A stretch of 39,915 nt of DNA from JBEKDJ01 sp050014415. Lineage in GTDB: Bacteria > Desulfobacterota > BSN033 > UBA1163. The stretch's first letter is position 1, and each line of letters starts with the position of its first letter. This document shows, in pieces, positions 1 through 7,196 of this stretch. The notes beneath the pieces are model-generated. The model was not told the DNA's origin. It saw only the letters and a list, made by a program, of their open reading frames with translations, and searched no databases. The translations under genes and the position numbers were made by a program. The DNA lies in NCBI GenBank assembly GCA_050014415.1, contig JBEKDJ010000025.1, forward strand, positions 1 to 39,915, read 5' to 3'.

Positions 1-24
1 TTCGAAAAACCTCTTATTTGATGA

Positions 25-204
25 CATCGTACTTGGATATCGCTTATCGTTGATTTCCTCACAAGCGGAAGGACAATACAAGAGATCCTCCGGGAATATC
101 CAGGTTTAGAGGAAACTGACATCCTTGCTTGCATTGCATACCATGTAGAGATGGCGCGACAGCGTTGTATTGAGATCCGTCTTGAGAGTCAACCACTAAT
201 TTGA
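25..204 (+). pseudogene. DUF433 (antitoxin-like) remnant, C-terminal part
   Basis: Reading the frame that ends with TGA at 202-204 gives a stretch with the DUF433 pattern: SLIVDFLTSGRTIQEILREY, then PGLEETDILACIAYHVEMAR. This is the usual C-terminal half of these small proteins, which often act as antitoxins beside DUF5615 toxins. The N-terminal half (normally a GKPxIRGTRI-type segment) is missing: two consecutive stop codons lie in frame at 19-24, and the other frames there do not supply it. No DUF5615 partner is visible downstream. I read it as a decayed fragment; a frameshift plus the window edge could also explain it. Confidence 0.6.
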
Positions 205-243
205 GGAAGAATATCTTAGAAGAGAACGATGACCGAATTTTGA

Positions 244-543
244 AGACTTGGCCCTGAAGTCTCTTCCCAGGAGCGGACTGAGAATCCACTTAAGAAGGTC
301 GATCGTCGGGTGATGCTCGGAGGAGAGAATTTCATTGGAAGGATCAAGGCTGGGTTAAAGGGAAGGGGGGTGAATGTGGGGATTGTGGAGCAGAAGAGGC
401 TGTCTGATCATCCCTCTCTGGAGCAGGTCCTTCATAGGGTCGAGAAGGTATTCGGGAAGAGAGAGCGAGAACTTCCAGAAAGAAAGCAGTTTCATGGGTT
501 AAGAAACAAATTGTTTTCGACGACAAATTGGCGAAGTCCGTGA
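244..543 (+). pseudogene. Transposase remnant with DnaA-like C-terminal helix-turn-helix start (REP-associated/IS200-like type)
   Basis: The open frame contains ENPLKKVDRRVMLGGENFIG, then RIKAGLKGRG and later HPSLEQVLHRVEKVFG. This matches the linker and DnaA-like domain at the C-terminus of REP-associated (TnpA_REP-type) transposases, where a 'LGSExFxxRIK' segment is followed by 'pSLEeilxxVxxxFG'. The catalytic HUH/Tyr domain that should precede it is absent, and the frame ends at 541-543 before the final helix-turn-helix. There is a GTG at 310 but no convincing ribosome site. I treat it as a relic; the family match is by eye. Confidence 0.45.
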
Positions 544-1042
544 GTGAGCTTGATTCATCTTTCAGGGCATCAATTGCACTTCCCAAGTCAATTAGGATTA
601 TTTGCAAGGATACCCCCCTTAACGCGTTACTCCGCTAAGGGCACACTCCCGAATCAGCATCCTCAATGCGCAATCGGCGTCATTGACCTTTAGCGACAAG
701 CATCCCTCCTTAACTTCTTGCTCATTGCCCATCGCTATTTTTCGTCCTTTGGATCCCTGGCCCTCGTGCTCACATTTCTCATTACAGGTCGTTTTCCTTG
801 GCTCTCTCCTGCCCCTGCCCGCCTCATACTTCCTGAAGTCCTCAGAAGTGTATGAACCTTTTCCATGCAATATTTCAGGCGGAAATCCTCACTATTATAA
901 TGGGCAGTCCTCATGCGAAAAGGTCATCAGATTCCTGAATTTTCATTGACAAAAAGCAGTTGAATGGGTAGGATTCTTACAAATAACAGCTTGCGGCAGA
1001 ATGATTGTTATAGCTACAGTTAAAGAATATCGGAGGTGGCTT
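544..1042. other. No gene recognised
   Basis: About 500 bases without a convincing gene. A minus-strand frame (619-870) ends in a stretch faintly like ribosomal protein bS21, but it stops early and has no clear start. No repeat or strong promoter is seen. The ribosome site of the next gene (GGAGGTGG, 1032-1039) closes the interval. Confidence 0.5.
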
Positions 1043-1534
1043 ATGGAAATCGGCAAACATTGGAAAACGATTCAAGCAATATTTCAAGAAAGCCGAGGCA
1101 GCTCTATGCATTTTGCAATAGCTACAGTAAGCAAAAACGGCTCTCCGCGTGTAACGCCTATTGGGGCACTCTTTCTCCGTGAGGATAAGACAGGTTTCTA
1201 CGTTGATGAGTTCACCGTCAATATGTCAATAAATGTCGAGCAAAATCCACGGATATGCATTCTTGCGGTAAACAGTGATCCAACGTTTTGGCGGAAATCG
1301 CTTTTTGTTGGAAGATTCGCGACCCCTCCTGCCGTAAGACTCATGGGTTCTGTGGGGAAAAAGAGAGAAGCGACAGATGAAGAAGTCGCCATGTGGCAAA
1401 ATCATGTAAAAAGCGCCCAAGGGACGAAAGGGTATGATCTGCTTTGGAAGAATATGCGAACGGTCAGGGATATCTATTTTGATTCTTTCGAACCTGTTTC
1501 ATGTGGGGAAATGACGCAAGACCTATGGAGATAA
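1043..1534 (+). CDS. Pyridoxamine 5'-phosphate oxidase-like FMN-binding family protein
   Basis: A 163-residue protein. MHFAIATVSKNGSPRVTPIG is the first two strands of the split-barrel FMN-binding fold of the PNPOx-like superfamily, followed by 'FYVDEFTV...NPRICILAVN' and a long C-terminal segment. Such proteins bind FMN, or F420/haem in some subfamilies, and many have no known substrate. I chose ATG 1043 because GGAGGTGG lies just upstream; the frame itself opens earlier at 1001. The gene stands alone between decayed mobile DNA and has no functional neighbours. It appears intact. A housekeeping PdxH role is unlikely because the sequence lacks the usual long N-terminus and the context is not biosynthetic. 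Confidence 0.75.
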   Translation: MEIGKHWKTIQAIFQESRGSSMHFAIATVSKNGSPRVTPIGALFLREDKTGFYVDEFTVNMSINVEQNPRICILAVNSDPTFWRKSLFVGRFATPPAVRLMGSVGKKREATDEEVAMWQNHVKSAQGTKGYDLLWKNMRTVRDIYFDSFEPVSCGEMTQDLWR

Positions 1535-2112
1535 ATTCTCTTGCTATTTCCGATGACTTCGTAGTGGAAGTCGTTAAAGATGGAAATGCGCCCCGAACGA
1601 GCCCGATTTGATGGACGGCAAGTAGTCATGCTCTCGACTTATTGACCACATGGGACGCTGAACGCCTACTGGAGGATCTAAGAAACCACACAGATGAGAA
1701 GCTATAACCACCTGCTGCACCCGATCGCGCAAACAGCGCGCTCCGGGTGAGCAGCGTGTTATCCAGCCTTTCAATCGGTAATCATCAACCTCCCTGTCAA
1801 CCTGCTATTGCAGATAAGTAGGTGAAAGCAACAAAGTCCGGTTCCCAGCTTTCCTTTTGTCTCAAGCCGAATTATTTCCCGCAATAGCAAAGAATCTTGG
1901 CCACCACCAGTTTTCTTGCAGAGAAGAACTTATCTATATAAGACAGAGACTCAGATATGATATTAGGCATATGTTCCCCCCGTGCCTGACAGAGGACCCC
2001 TGGGAAGTGTAACCGTCCAAACCTAAAATAACCCAAGATAATCCAAGCTGTCCCAACATGGGCTTTGTAAGTTGTCGATATTTAAGTCTTTAAGATTGAT
2101 GGGAAATCGCTA
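1535..2112. other. Intergenic, no gene recognised
   Basis: Roughly 580 bases between the PNPOx-like gene and the integration-site remnant. Frames are short and broken and I recognise no domain. It probably belongs to the junction of an old integrated element, because the tRNA-Leu 3'-half follows directly at 2126. Confidence 0.4.
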
Positions 2113-2460
2113 TCAAGAAGTGATTGATTTAAAATCCCTCGGGGCTTCCACCCCGTGCCGGTTCAAATCCGGCCCTGGCACCAATGATTTCAATAGATTA
2201 GAGGGCTCTTTGGAGCCCTGAATTTCTTTATCAGGGGTTCCCGTCTTACGATTGTCTGAACTTTCGGAAGATCTTTGTTCAGACAAGAAGAGATTCAACC
2301 TCTTCATTACATCGATTGTGTCTTCCTGGTTTACCGTATTGTAGCGGTTAAACATGGAGGGACTTTTGTGACACGTCAGTTTCATCATGATTGTGTGATC
2401 TACCTTTGCCTTTTTCATGTTCGTGTTCAGCGTGTACCGCTGATCGTGGAACCTGGAATC
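2113..2460 (-). pseudogene. Tyrosine recombinase (phage-type integrase), C-terminal fragment
   Basis: Read on the minus strand from 2460, the frame gives DSRFHDQRYTLNTNMKKAKV, then MKLTCHKSPSMFNRYNTV. This is the C-terminal catalytic core of tyrosine recombinases: the HxxR box (here HDQR, usually HDLRHT), the GHK-type histidine (here CHKS) and the nucleophilic tyrosine in MFNRYNT. The first two boxes deviate from consensus, suggesting decay. A TAA at 2463-2461 closes the frame upstream and an IS630-type element begins ten bases further on, so the N-terminal two thirds are gone; I do not find them beyond the IS. The 3' end runs through the tRNA-Leu 3'-half, the normal arrangement for an integrase gene beside its attachment site. 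Confidence 0.75.
2126..2183 (+). other. 3' half of a tRNA-Leu (UAA) gene, probable attachment-site remnant
   Basis: The segment runs from the anticodon loop (GATTTAAAATCC) through a long variable arm (CGGGG-CTTCCA-CCCCG), a T arm (GCCGG-TTCAAAT-CCGGC) and an acceptor end CCTGGCACCA. This is the class II layout of tRNA-Leu. The 5' half is not present: the acceptor complement GCCAGG and a D arm are missing upstream. Identity starting at the anticodon loop and ending at CCA is the usual extent of an integrase core site, and an integrase fragment abuts it. I see it as an att core, not a working tRNA. Confidence 0.7.
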
Positions 2461-2551
2461 TTAGATCTAATACTAATTTGACATCAAACATAGAGTAATG
2501 ATACATTTGGGCAGGAGGTAAAGAGATGCGACGACCTGCCCAGATTAAGCC

Positions 2552-3010
2552 ATGGTTATCAGAGGAAGAGTTCTTTGTATGGATTCGGGAATGGCCATTT
2601 GGCTAACCCAGATCGGGCCATTTCAGGCTGAAGAAGTTGCGAAGATGCTTGGGATATCGAAGCAGGCTGTCTGGCTGTGGGTGGGCCAATACAATAAGGA
2701 TGGTCCAGGAGGGCTCGTGCGCCAGGGGCGGGGCGGACGGCGCTGGTCGTTGCTATCGTGGCCTCAGGAAGGAGCGCTGCTCAAGTCATTTGAAAAGAGG
2801 GCGTTAGGGGGCGAGTGGATTACCGCCAAGCAGATGCTGCCCAAGATATGCCAAGCGGCAGGAGAGGAAGTTTCCCTGGCTTATGTCTACCGTCTCTTGC
2901 GGCGGCACCAATGGCGCAAGCTTGGCCCTCGGCCGCGGCACGTTAAGGCCGATCCCCAAGCCCAAGAGGAGTTTAAAAAAAACTCCCGGTCCTCATCAAA
3001 GAACTCGTAG
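2552..3010 (+). CDS. IS630-type transposase, N-terminal helix-turn-helix part (orfA)
   Basis: The protein has the IS630 DNA-binding half: AEEVAKMLGISKQAVWLWVG is a helix-turn-helix, then a Gly/Arg-rich linker and a second winged-helix region ending in RLLRRHQWRKLGPRPRH. The true translation start is probably ATG 2526, seven bases after AGGAGG (2513-2518), coding MRRPAQIKPWLSEEEFFVW. That frame stops at 2606, so a deletion or frameshift near 2590-2600 has separated it from this frame. At the 3' end the sequence TTTAAAAAAAAC (2972-2983) contains the slippery heptamer A-AAA-AAC; a -1 slip would join this frame to the DDE frame downstream. Confidence 0.75.
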   Translation: MVIRGRVLCMDSGMAIWLTQIGPFQAEEVAKMLGISKQAVWLWVGQYNKDGPGGLVRQGRGGRRWSLLSWPQEGALLKSFEKRALGGEWITAKQMLPKICQAAGEEVSLAYVYRLLRRHQWRKLGPRPRHVKADPQAQEEFKKNSRSSSKNS

Positions 3011-3027
3011 CCTCCGGGGCGACTGGC

Positions 3028-3558
3028 ATGCCAGTGAGACTGTTGTTTCAAGACGAGGGCCGATTCGGTCGCATTAATGATCAAAGGCGTTGTTGGGCAC
3101 CGCTACCCAGCCGCCCGGTGGTAGGCCATCAAGTGGTGCGTGAATATGTTTACGTCATGACAGCAGTAAGCCCCAGAGACGGCCGGCTCGCTTCCTTAGT
3201 CATGCCGTGGGTTGACGCAGAGGTTATGTCTATCTTCCTCTCCCATACCGCCCAAGAGTTCCCTGACGATTTATGTGTCATGCTCTTCGACGGCGCAGGA
3301 TGGCATCGCGCCCATGCTTTACGAGTTCCCAAAAACATGGTCCTTCTTCCCCTACTGCCTTACAGCCCGGAACTTAACCCTGTGGAACATATTTGGGACT
3401 ATTTGAGAGACACCTTCGGTAACAAAACTTTTAACTCCCTTAATGAGGTTGTTGATCTTCTCTGTGTAACCATCAATACCCTGCTCCATCAGCCGGAAAT
3501 GGTTCGCTCAATGACTTGCTTCGACTGGATTAATACTCTATGTTTGACGTCAAACTAG
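3028..3558 (+). CDS. IS630-type transposase, DDE catalytic part (orfB)
   Basis: This frame holds the DDE superfamily catalytic residues: first Asp in LLFQDEGRFGR, second Asp in VMLFDGAGWHRA, and Glu in YSPELNPVEHIWDYLR. Spacing and motifs are those of IS630/Tc1-mariner transposases. The frame is open upstream to the A8 run (2975-2982), so a -1 ribosomal frameshift would yield one fused protein; ATG 3028 is only the first in-frame Met and probably not a real start. The last codons and the stop lie within the right terminal repeat. Confidence 0.8.
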   Translation: MPVRLLFQDEGRFGRINDQRRCWAPLPSRPVVGHQVVREYVYVMTAVSPRDGRLASLVMPWVDAEVMSIFLSHTAQEFPDDLCVMLFDGAGWHRAHALRVPKNMVLLPLLPYSPELNPVEHIWDYLRDTFGNKTFNSLNEVVDLLCVTINTLLHQPEMVRSMTCFDWINTLCLTSN

Positions 3559-3731
3559 TATTCATGGCAGAGACTTCTGACTCTGCCAGCTTTCTGGAAG
3601 ATCTCCCGGAGGAGAGCATTGAAACCGATGCGGCTTGGTTGCAAATTCTTAGTACAACGCGGCCAAGATCGATATAACGCTCCTGCATGTTCACCTTCTT
3701 CCAGGTATGGCAGAGGATCCTCAAAATGTGC
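3559..3731. other. Short interval without a gene
   Basis: The stretch between the IS right end and the promoter at 3732 has no recognisable coding region. The missing N-terminal part of the integrase is not apparent here, so the IS probably did not simply interrupt that gene. Confidence 0.4.
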
Positions 3732-3782
3732 TTGACAATTATTATGCCTAATGATAGATATATAAATCGAATGCTCGCTCTA
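3732..3782 (+). promoter_or_regulatory. Sigma70-type promoter with shared TetR-like operator (site 1)
   Basis: TTGACA (3732-3737), a 17-base spacer and TAGATA (3755-3760), followed at once by the operator TAAATCGAATGCTCGCTCTA (3763-3782). The operator overlaps the expected transcription start, a repressor position. It would drive the crotonase-thiolase pair through a leader of about 400 bases containing the decayed dehydrogenase. Nearly identical DNA occurs at 22549. Confidence 0.7.
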
Positions 3783-3850
3783 TCTCTCGGATTATTATTC
3801 TTGGAACCAGTCAAATAGAAATCGCAGCAGTTCTTATAAATATTACCATC

Positions 3851-4176
3851 ATGGGATTTCTTGTAAACAGACTGCTTTTTACATTTTTCAATGAGGGTTG
3901 GAAGGTCATCAACGAAGGCGCAGCAACACCAGAAGGCATCAATGAGGCTGTCACGTTTGGGTTGATCCAGTGGGCATTGCTCCGCTATAGGATCTCGTGG
4001 GCTTGGATAATGCATCGGCAGGATTGGCAATTGTCAATAGGCACTGTTATCTACGAAGAGTCTGGAGAGCGTTTCAAACCTTCTCCATTGCTCAAAAGAA
4101 GGTTATCCCACCAAAGACATCGGCAGAAGGGCGAAAAAAGGATGGTTCGCCTATATAAGAGCAAAGGAGGCCAGTA
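3851..4176 (+). pseudogene. 3-hydroxyacyl-CoA dehydrogenase, decayed C-terminal domain
   Basis: GFLVNRLLFTFFNEGWKVIN begins a typical 3HCDH C-terminal domain, and YEESGERFKPSPLLKRR is its later part. Between them the reading frame shifts: another frame reads VDPVGIAPL, a stop (TAG near 3990), then DLVGLDNASAGLAIVNR, the expected middle of the domain. At least two frameshifts and one internal stop are therefore needed, and the NAD-binding N-terminal domain is missing altogether. A full-length relative is at 32416-33255. The remnant lies between promoter site 1 and the crotonase gene, so it probably was once the first gene of this operon. Confidence 0.8.
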
Positions 4177-4968
4177 ATGACATACGATACAATCCTGTAT
4201 GGAAGGGAAGAGGAGATCGCTCTCATCACCTTCAACCGTCCTGAAAAGCGGAATGCCTTGAATCTACAGATGATGAATGAAATTGAGATGGCCCTTAATG
4301 ACGCGGAAGAGGAGTCGGAAATCAAAGCGATCATTTTGACTGGCGGCTCACAATTCTTCATTTCTGGTACCGATATCGAGTTTTTGCTGGGAGAAGGGGA
4401 GGCGCTAACGCCCCAGCGGATGTATGAGACCCATTCTCAAACGCAGGTCGTTTATCGACATCTCTCGATCATTCGTAAACCGACGATAGCCGCTATGGCT
4501 GGATATGCCCTTGGAGGAGGTCTAGAACTCGCTCTGTGCTGCGACTTTCGAATTGCAGCAGAGAATACAAGGATCGGGACTCCTGAAATAAAACTTGGTA
4601 TTTTGCCCGGAGCCGGAGGCACACAGCGACTTTCAAGGATGATTGGAATCACAAAGGCTAAAGAGCTTATTTTAACGGGAGAACCCATCCTTGCCGAAGA
4701 GGCCTATCAACTCGGACTGCTCAACAGGGTAGTACCTGCGAAAGACCTCTTGAACGAAGCGAAGGCATTTGCCAGAAGGTTTCAGAGCCTGCCCGCCTTC
4801 GCAGTTGAAATTGTAAAGGCGGTTCTTGATACAGGCAGCAATATGGGCCTGAAAGAAGCCCTTGAACTGGAAAGGCTTGGCTTTTCTATACTGTACAGCA
4901 CGGAGGACCAGAGAGAAGGTCTAAAGGCCTTTCTGGAAAAGCGACCCCCTCGATTCAAGGGAAGATAG
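4177..4968 (+). CDS. Enoyl-CoA hydratase/isomerase (crotonase) family protein
   Basis: A 263-residue protein of full family length. The oxyanion-hole segment AGYALGGGLELALCCDFRIA and the second motif GTPEIKLGILPGAGGTQRL are both present. The two catalytic glutamates of true hydratases are conserved (Glu117 in GGGLELA and Glu137 in TPEIKLG), so water addition to, or removal from, an enoyl-CoA is the best guess; other crotonase chemistry cannot be excluded. The start is ATG 4177 after AAAGGAGG. It is followed 46 bases later by a thiolase gene, suggesting one transcript from promoter site 1. Intact, in contrast to the gene before it. Confidence 0.9.
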   Translation: MTYDTILYGREEEIALITFNRPEKRNALNLQMMNEIEMALNDAEEESEIKAIILTGGSQFFISGTDIEFLLGEGEALTPQRMYETHSQTQVVYRHLSIIRKPTIAAMAGYALGGGLELALCCDFRIAAENTRIGTPEIKLGILPGAGGTQRLSRMIGITKAKELILTGEPILAEEAYQLGLLNRVVPAKDLLNEAKAFARRFQSLPAFAVEIVKAVLDTGSNMGLKEALELERLGFSILYSTEDQREGLKAFLEKRPPRFKGR

Positions 4969-5014
4969 CTAGCAAAACCAGTTTCAGCAACCTGATAGAA
5001 ACAGGAGGAACATA

Positions 5015-6208
5015 ATGATGGATAAGAGAGATCCGATTATTGTTTCAGCAGTGCGAACCCCTATTGGCACCTTTGGAGGATCCCTCAGGGATATATTGCA
5101 TACAAAGCTTGCAGCCTTGGTTATGGATGAGGTATGCAGCAGGGCCAATTTTCCAAAGAAAGACCTTGACGATGTTTACTGGGGTGTGGTTATGCTCCGG
5201 AGCGATGAAAATGGGTTAGCACGCAGCGCTGTTTTGGAAGCGGGAATTCCTGACTATGTATCTGCTGTTCAGGTGAACAGAGCCTGTTGTTCATCTATGG
5301 AGGCAATTCGTATTGCTTCTATGGCCATCCGCTTGGGAGAAGCCGATGCCATCATAGCGGGAGGAGGTGAGAGTATGAGTAATGTCTCTTACTCTATTAA
5401 AAACGCGAGGTGGGGGCTGAGACTCAGACATCAGGAGCTTTCAGATGGTGTGTGGGATGGTCTGATCGACCATTATACGGGTCTCATTATGGGTATGACC
5501 GCAGAGAATGTTGCTGAGAAATATCAGATTTCACGGGAAGATCAGGATGAGTTAGCTTTCACAAGTCAAATGCGGACTAAGAAGGCTCTGGAGCTGGGAC
5601 GTTTCAAAGATGAAATTGTACCGGTTGTGATTCCCGGAAAGAAAGGAAAACCGAATACTATCGTGGATACGGACGAACATCCTCGTCCGGCGACAACCCT
5701 TGAGGAACTGCGCAAATTGCCTCCAGCCTTCAAGGAGAATGGTACGGTTACAGCAGGGAATTCATCCGGCATCAACGATGGCGCAAGCGCTGTATTAGTC
5801 ATGTCAAGGGAACTTACAGACCGGTTAAAGATGAAAAGAAAGTGGAGAGTAGTGGGTTCTGCAGCCGTGGGGGTAGATCCACGGATTATGGGCATTGGGC
5901 CCATTCCGGCAGTGAAAAAGCTTTTCAAACAAACCGGTTATAAGCTCGAAGATATTGAACTGATTGAAATAAACGAAGCCTTTGCCTCAGCTTATCTGGC
6001 AGTAGAACGGGAATTGGGTCTGAATCGGGAGATCGTAAACGTAAACGGGAGTGGCATCGCCCTCGGCCATCCCATAGGCAACACGGGTTGCAGGATTGTG
6101 GTCAGCCTGATTCATGAAATGGAAAAGCGAGGCCTGAAAAGAGGCTTAGCTTCGCTCTGCGGCGGGAGTGGTCACGGTCAGGCCATGATCATCGAAAAAG
6201 TGGAATAA
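5015..6208 (+). CDS. Thiolase (acetyl-CoA acyltransferase)
   Basis: A 397-residue thiolase of normal length. The acyl-accepting cysteine is Cys91 in VNRACCSSMEAI, the base histidine His352 in GIALGHPIGNTG, and the second cysteine Cys382 in SLCGGSGHGQ. The enzyme would cleave a 3-oxoacyl-CoA with CoA, or run the reverse condensation. AGGAGGA (5003-5009) fits the ATG at 5015; ATG 5018 is a possible alternative. It is paired with the crotonase upstream, so the two probably supply the last steps of beta-oxidation or ring-cleavage product breakdown. Substrate length cannot be told from sequence. Confidence 0.92.
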   Translation: MMDKRDPIIVSAVRTPIGTFGGSLRDILHTKLAALVMDEVCSRANFPKKDLDDVYWGVVMLRSDENGLARSAVLEAGIPDYVSAVQVNRACCSSMEAIRIASMAIRLGEADAIIAGGGESMSNVSYSIKNARWGLRLRHQELSDGVWDGLIDHYTGLIMGMTAENVAEKYQISREDQDELAFTSQMRTKKALELGRFKDEIVPVVIPGKKGKPNTIVDTDEHPRPATTLEELRKLPPAFKENGTVTAGNSSGINDGASAVLVMSRELTDRLKMKRKWRVVGSAAVGVDPRIMGIGPIPAVKKLFKQTGYKLEDIELIEINEAFASAYLAVERELGLNREIVNVNGSGIALGHPIGNTGCRIVVSLIHEMEKRGLKRGLASLCGGSGHGQAMIIEKVE

Positions 6209-6273
6209 ATGGTTTGTTACTGGGTCTTTTTCTTTAGCAACTAAAAAGAGGGGAAAGACAGCCGAGAATTTGC

Positions 6274-6322
6274 TTGACAGAGAAAACTTTCTATGATAGC
6301 AAGAAACCGAGCGCTTGCTCTA
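6274..6322 (+). promoter_or_regulatory. Promoter with TetR-like operator (site 2, autoregulatory)
   Basis: TTGACA (6274-6279), a 17-base spacer and a weak -10 (TAGCAA, 6297-6302), then GAAACCGAGCGCTTGCTCTA (6303-6322). This is the most symmetric operator copy, with GAGC-GCTT-GCTC at its centre. It lies 20 bases upstream of the tetR coding region, which fits autoregulation by that protein. Confidence 0.65.
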
Positions 6323-6341
6323 ATTCTATCCTAGAGGAAAT

Positions 6342-7019
6342 TTGGAAAATCCTATGAGCCGGACTAATAAAAAGCCAACTACTAAAAATCGGAGTCATTT
6401 ATTTCCAAAAGATCTCATCTTTGCTTCTACTAAGAATGCACCGCTCGTTGAAAACAGGCATCAGCAGATCGTGGATGGGGCCTGCAAGATATTTTTCGAG
6501 AAGGGGTACCATCTGACGACCATCCGTGACATCGCAAAGGCATGCGGCATGTCCATGGGACAGCTCTATCACTATATCCGCTCTAAAGATGACGTGCTGT
6601 ATTTGGTACATAAACACATGCACAAGGTCTGGTACGATTATTTGAGAAGGTCTCACCTGGAACAGATCGGCGATCCCCTACGAAAATTGACGGAGGCTCT
6701 CAATCAGATCCTGAAATTTCAGGTTGAAAACAAGAAGCTCATTCAATTTGTTTATTCAGAAAGCAAATATTTGGATAAGAAGCACTTCAAAGTAGTGCTG
6801 GAAATGGACTACAAAAACGTAATCGGCTTCTGGCGAAGCCTATTAGAGGAGGTCAACAAGAAGAAACCGGTCAAAGGTGATCTGGATATTTTGGCAAGTC
6901 TCATTGCTTTCATCCTGGTCTTTCAGCCTTTAAGGGGTTGGACCTTAAGAGACAAGTCAACCAATAAGATTTTGGATTCATTATGTGAGTTTATTTTAAG
7001 AGGAATGGGTATCGTGTAG
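6342..7019 (+). CDS. TetR/AcrR-family transcriptional regulator
   Basis: A 225-residue protein with the N-terminal TetR DNA-binding domain at about residues 39-85: HQQIVDGACKIFFEKGYHLT, then TIRDIAKACGMSMGQLYHYI with the helix-turn-helix near 58-78. The rest is a helical ligand-binding domain with no recognisable ligand signature. The first in-frame start is TTG 6342 just after AGAGGA; ATG 6354 is an alternative giving a protein four residues shorter. A shared operator lies directly upstream and copies occur before four other transcription units in this window, so I infer it is the local repressor, probably relieved by an acyl-CoA-type ligand as in many regulators beside beta-oxidation genes. 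Confidence 0.88.
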   Translation: MENPMSRTNKKPTTKNRSHLFPKDLIFASTKNAPLVENRHQQIVDGACKIFFEKGYHLTTIRDIAKACGMSMGQLYHYIRSKDDVLYLVHKHMHKVWYDYLRRSHLEQIGDPLRKLTEALNQILKFQVENKKLIQFVYSESKYLDKKHFKVVLEMDYKNVIGFWRSLLEEVNKKKPVKGDLDILASLIAFILVFQPLRGWTLRDKSTNKILDSLCEFILRGMGIV

Positions 7020-7196
7020 TGGCTATTGTCGCAAAGCAAGCAATGAGTGAAAGCCAGTCCATTGAATTGACCAAAAAGCTCAAGAAGTACACTTATAGAT
7101 CATTAATCAACTATACCCTATAGGTTTGGATTGTGATAAAGCAACCGCCTGATCTAAAATGTTTTGACGACACAGCACTCTCGGGGAAGAAATAAG

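Larger units (their letters stand above)
2473..3558 (+). mobile_element. IS630-family insertion sequence with terminal inverted repeats and TA target duplication
   Basis: The ends 2473-2497 and 3534-3558 form 25-bp inverted repeats with two mismatches (each contains TTTGAC-TCAAACATAGAGTA). They are flanked by TA dinucleotides at 2471-2472 and 3559-3560, the typical IS630/mariner target duplication. Inside are two transposase frames joined by a run of eight A's. The stop codon of the second frame (TAG 3556-3558) lies inside the right repeat. The element sits 12 bases from the integrase fragment. The N-terminal coding region is disturbed near 2590-2600, so this copy may be inactive. Confidence 0.85.

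Noticed and set aside
619..870. Minus-strand frame whose end (ADCALRMLIRECALSGVTR) faintly recalls ribosomal protein bS21
   Set aside because: The rest of the protein does not fit, the conserved basic C-terminus is missing and no start signal is seen; at most a relic.
3530..4030. A 166-codon minus-strand frame opposite the dehydrogenase remnant
   Set aside because: No domain recognised, and it runs across a promoter and a pseudogene on the other strand; probably chance.
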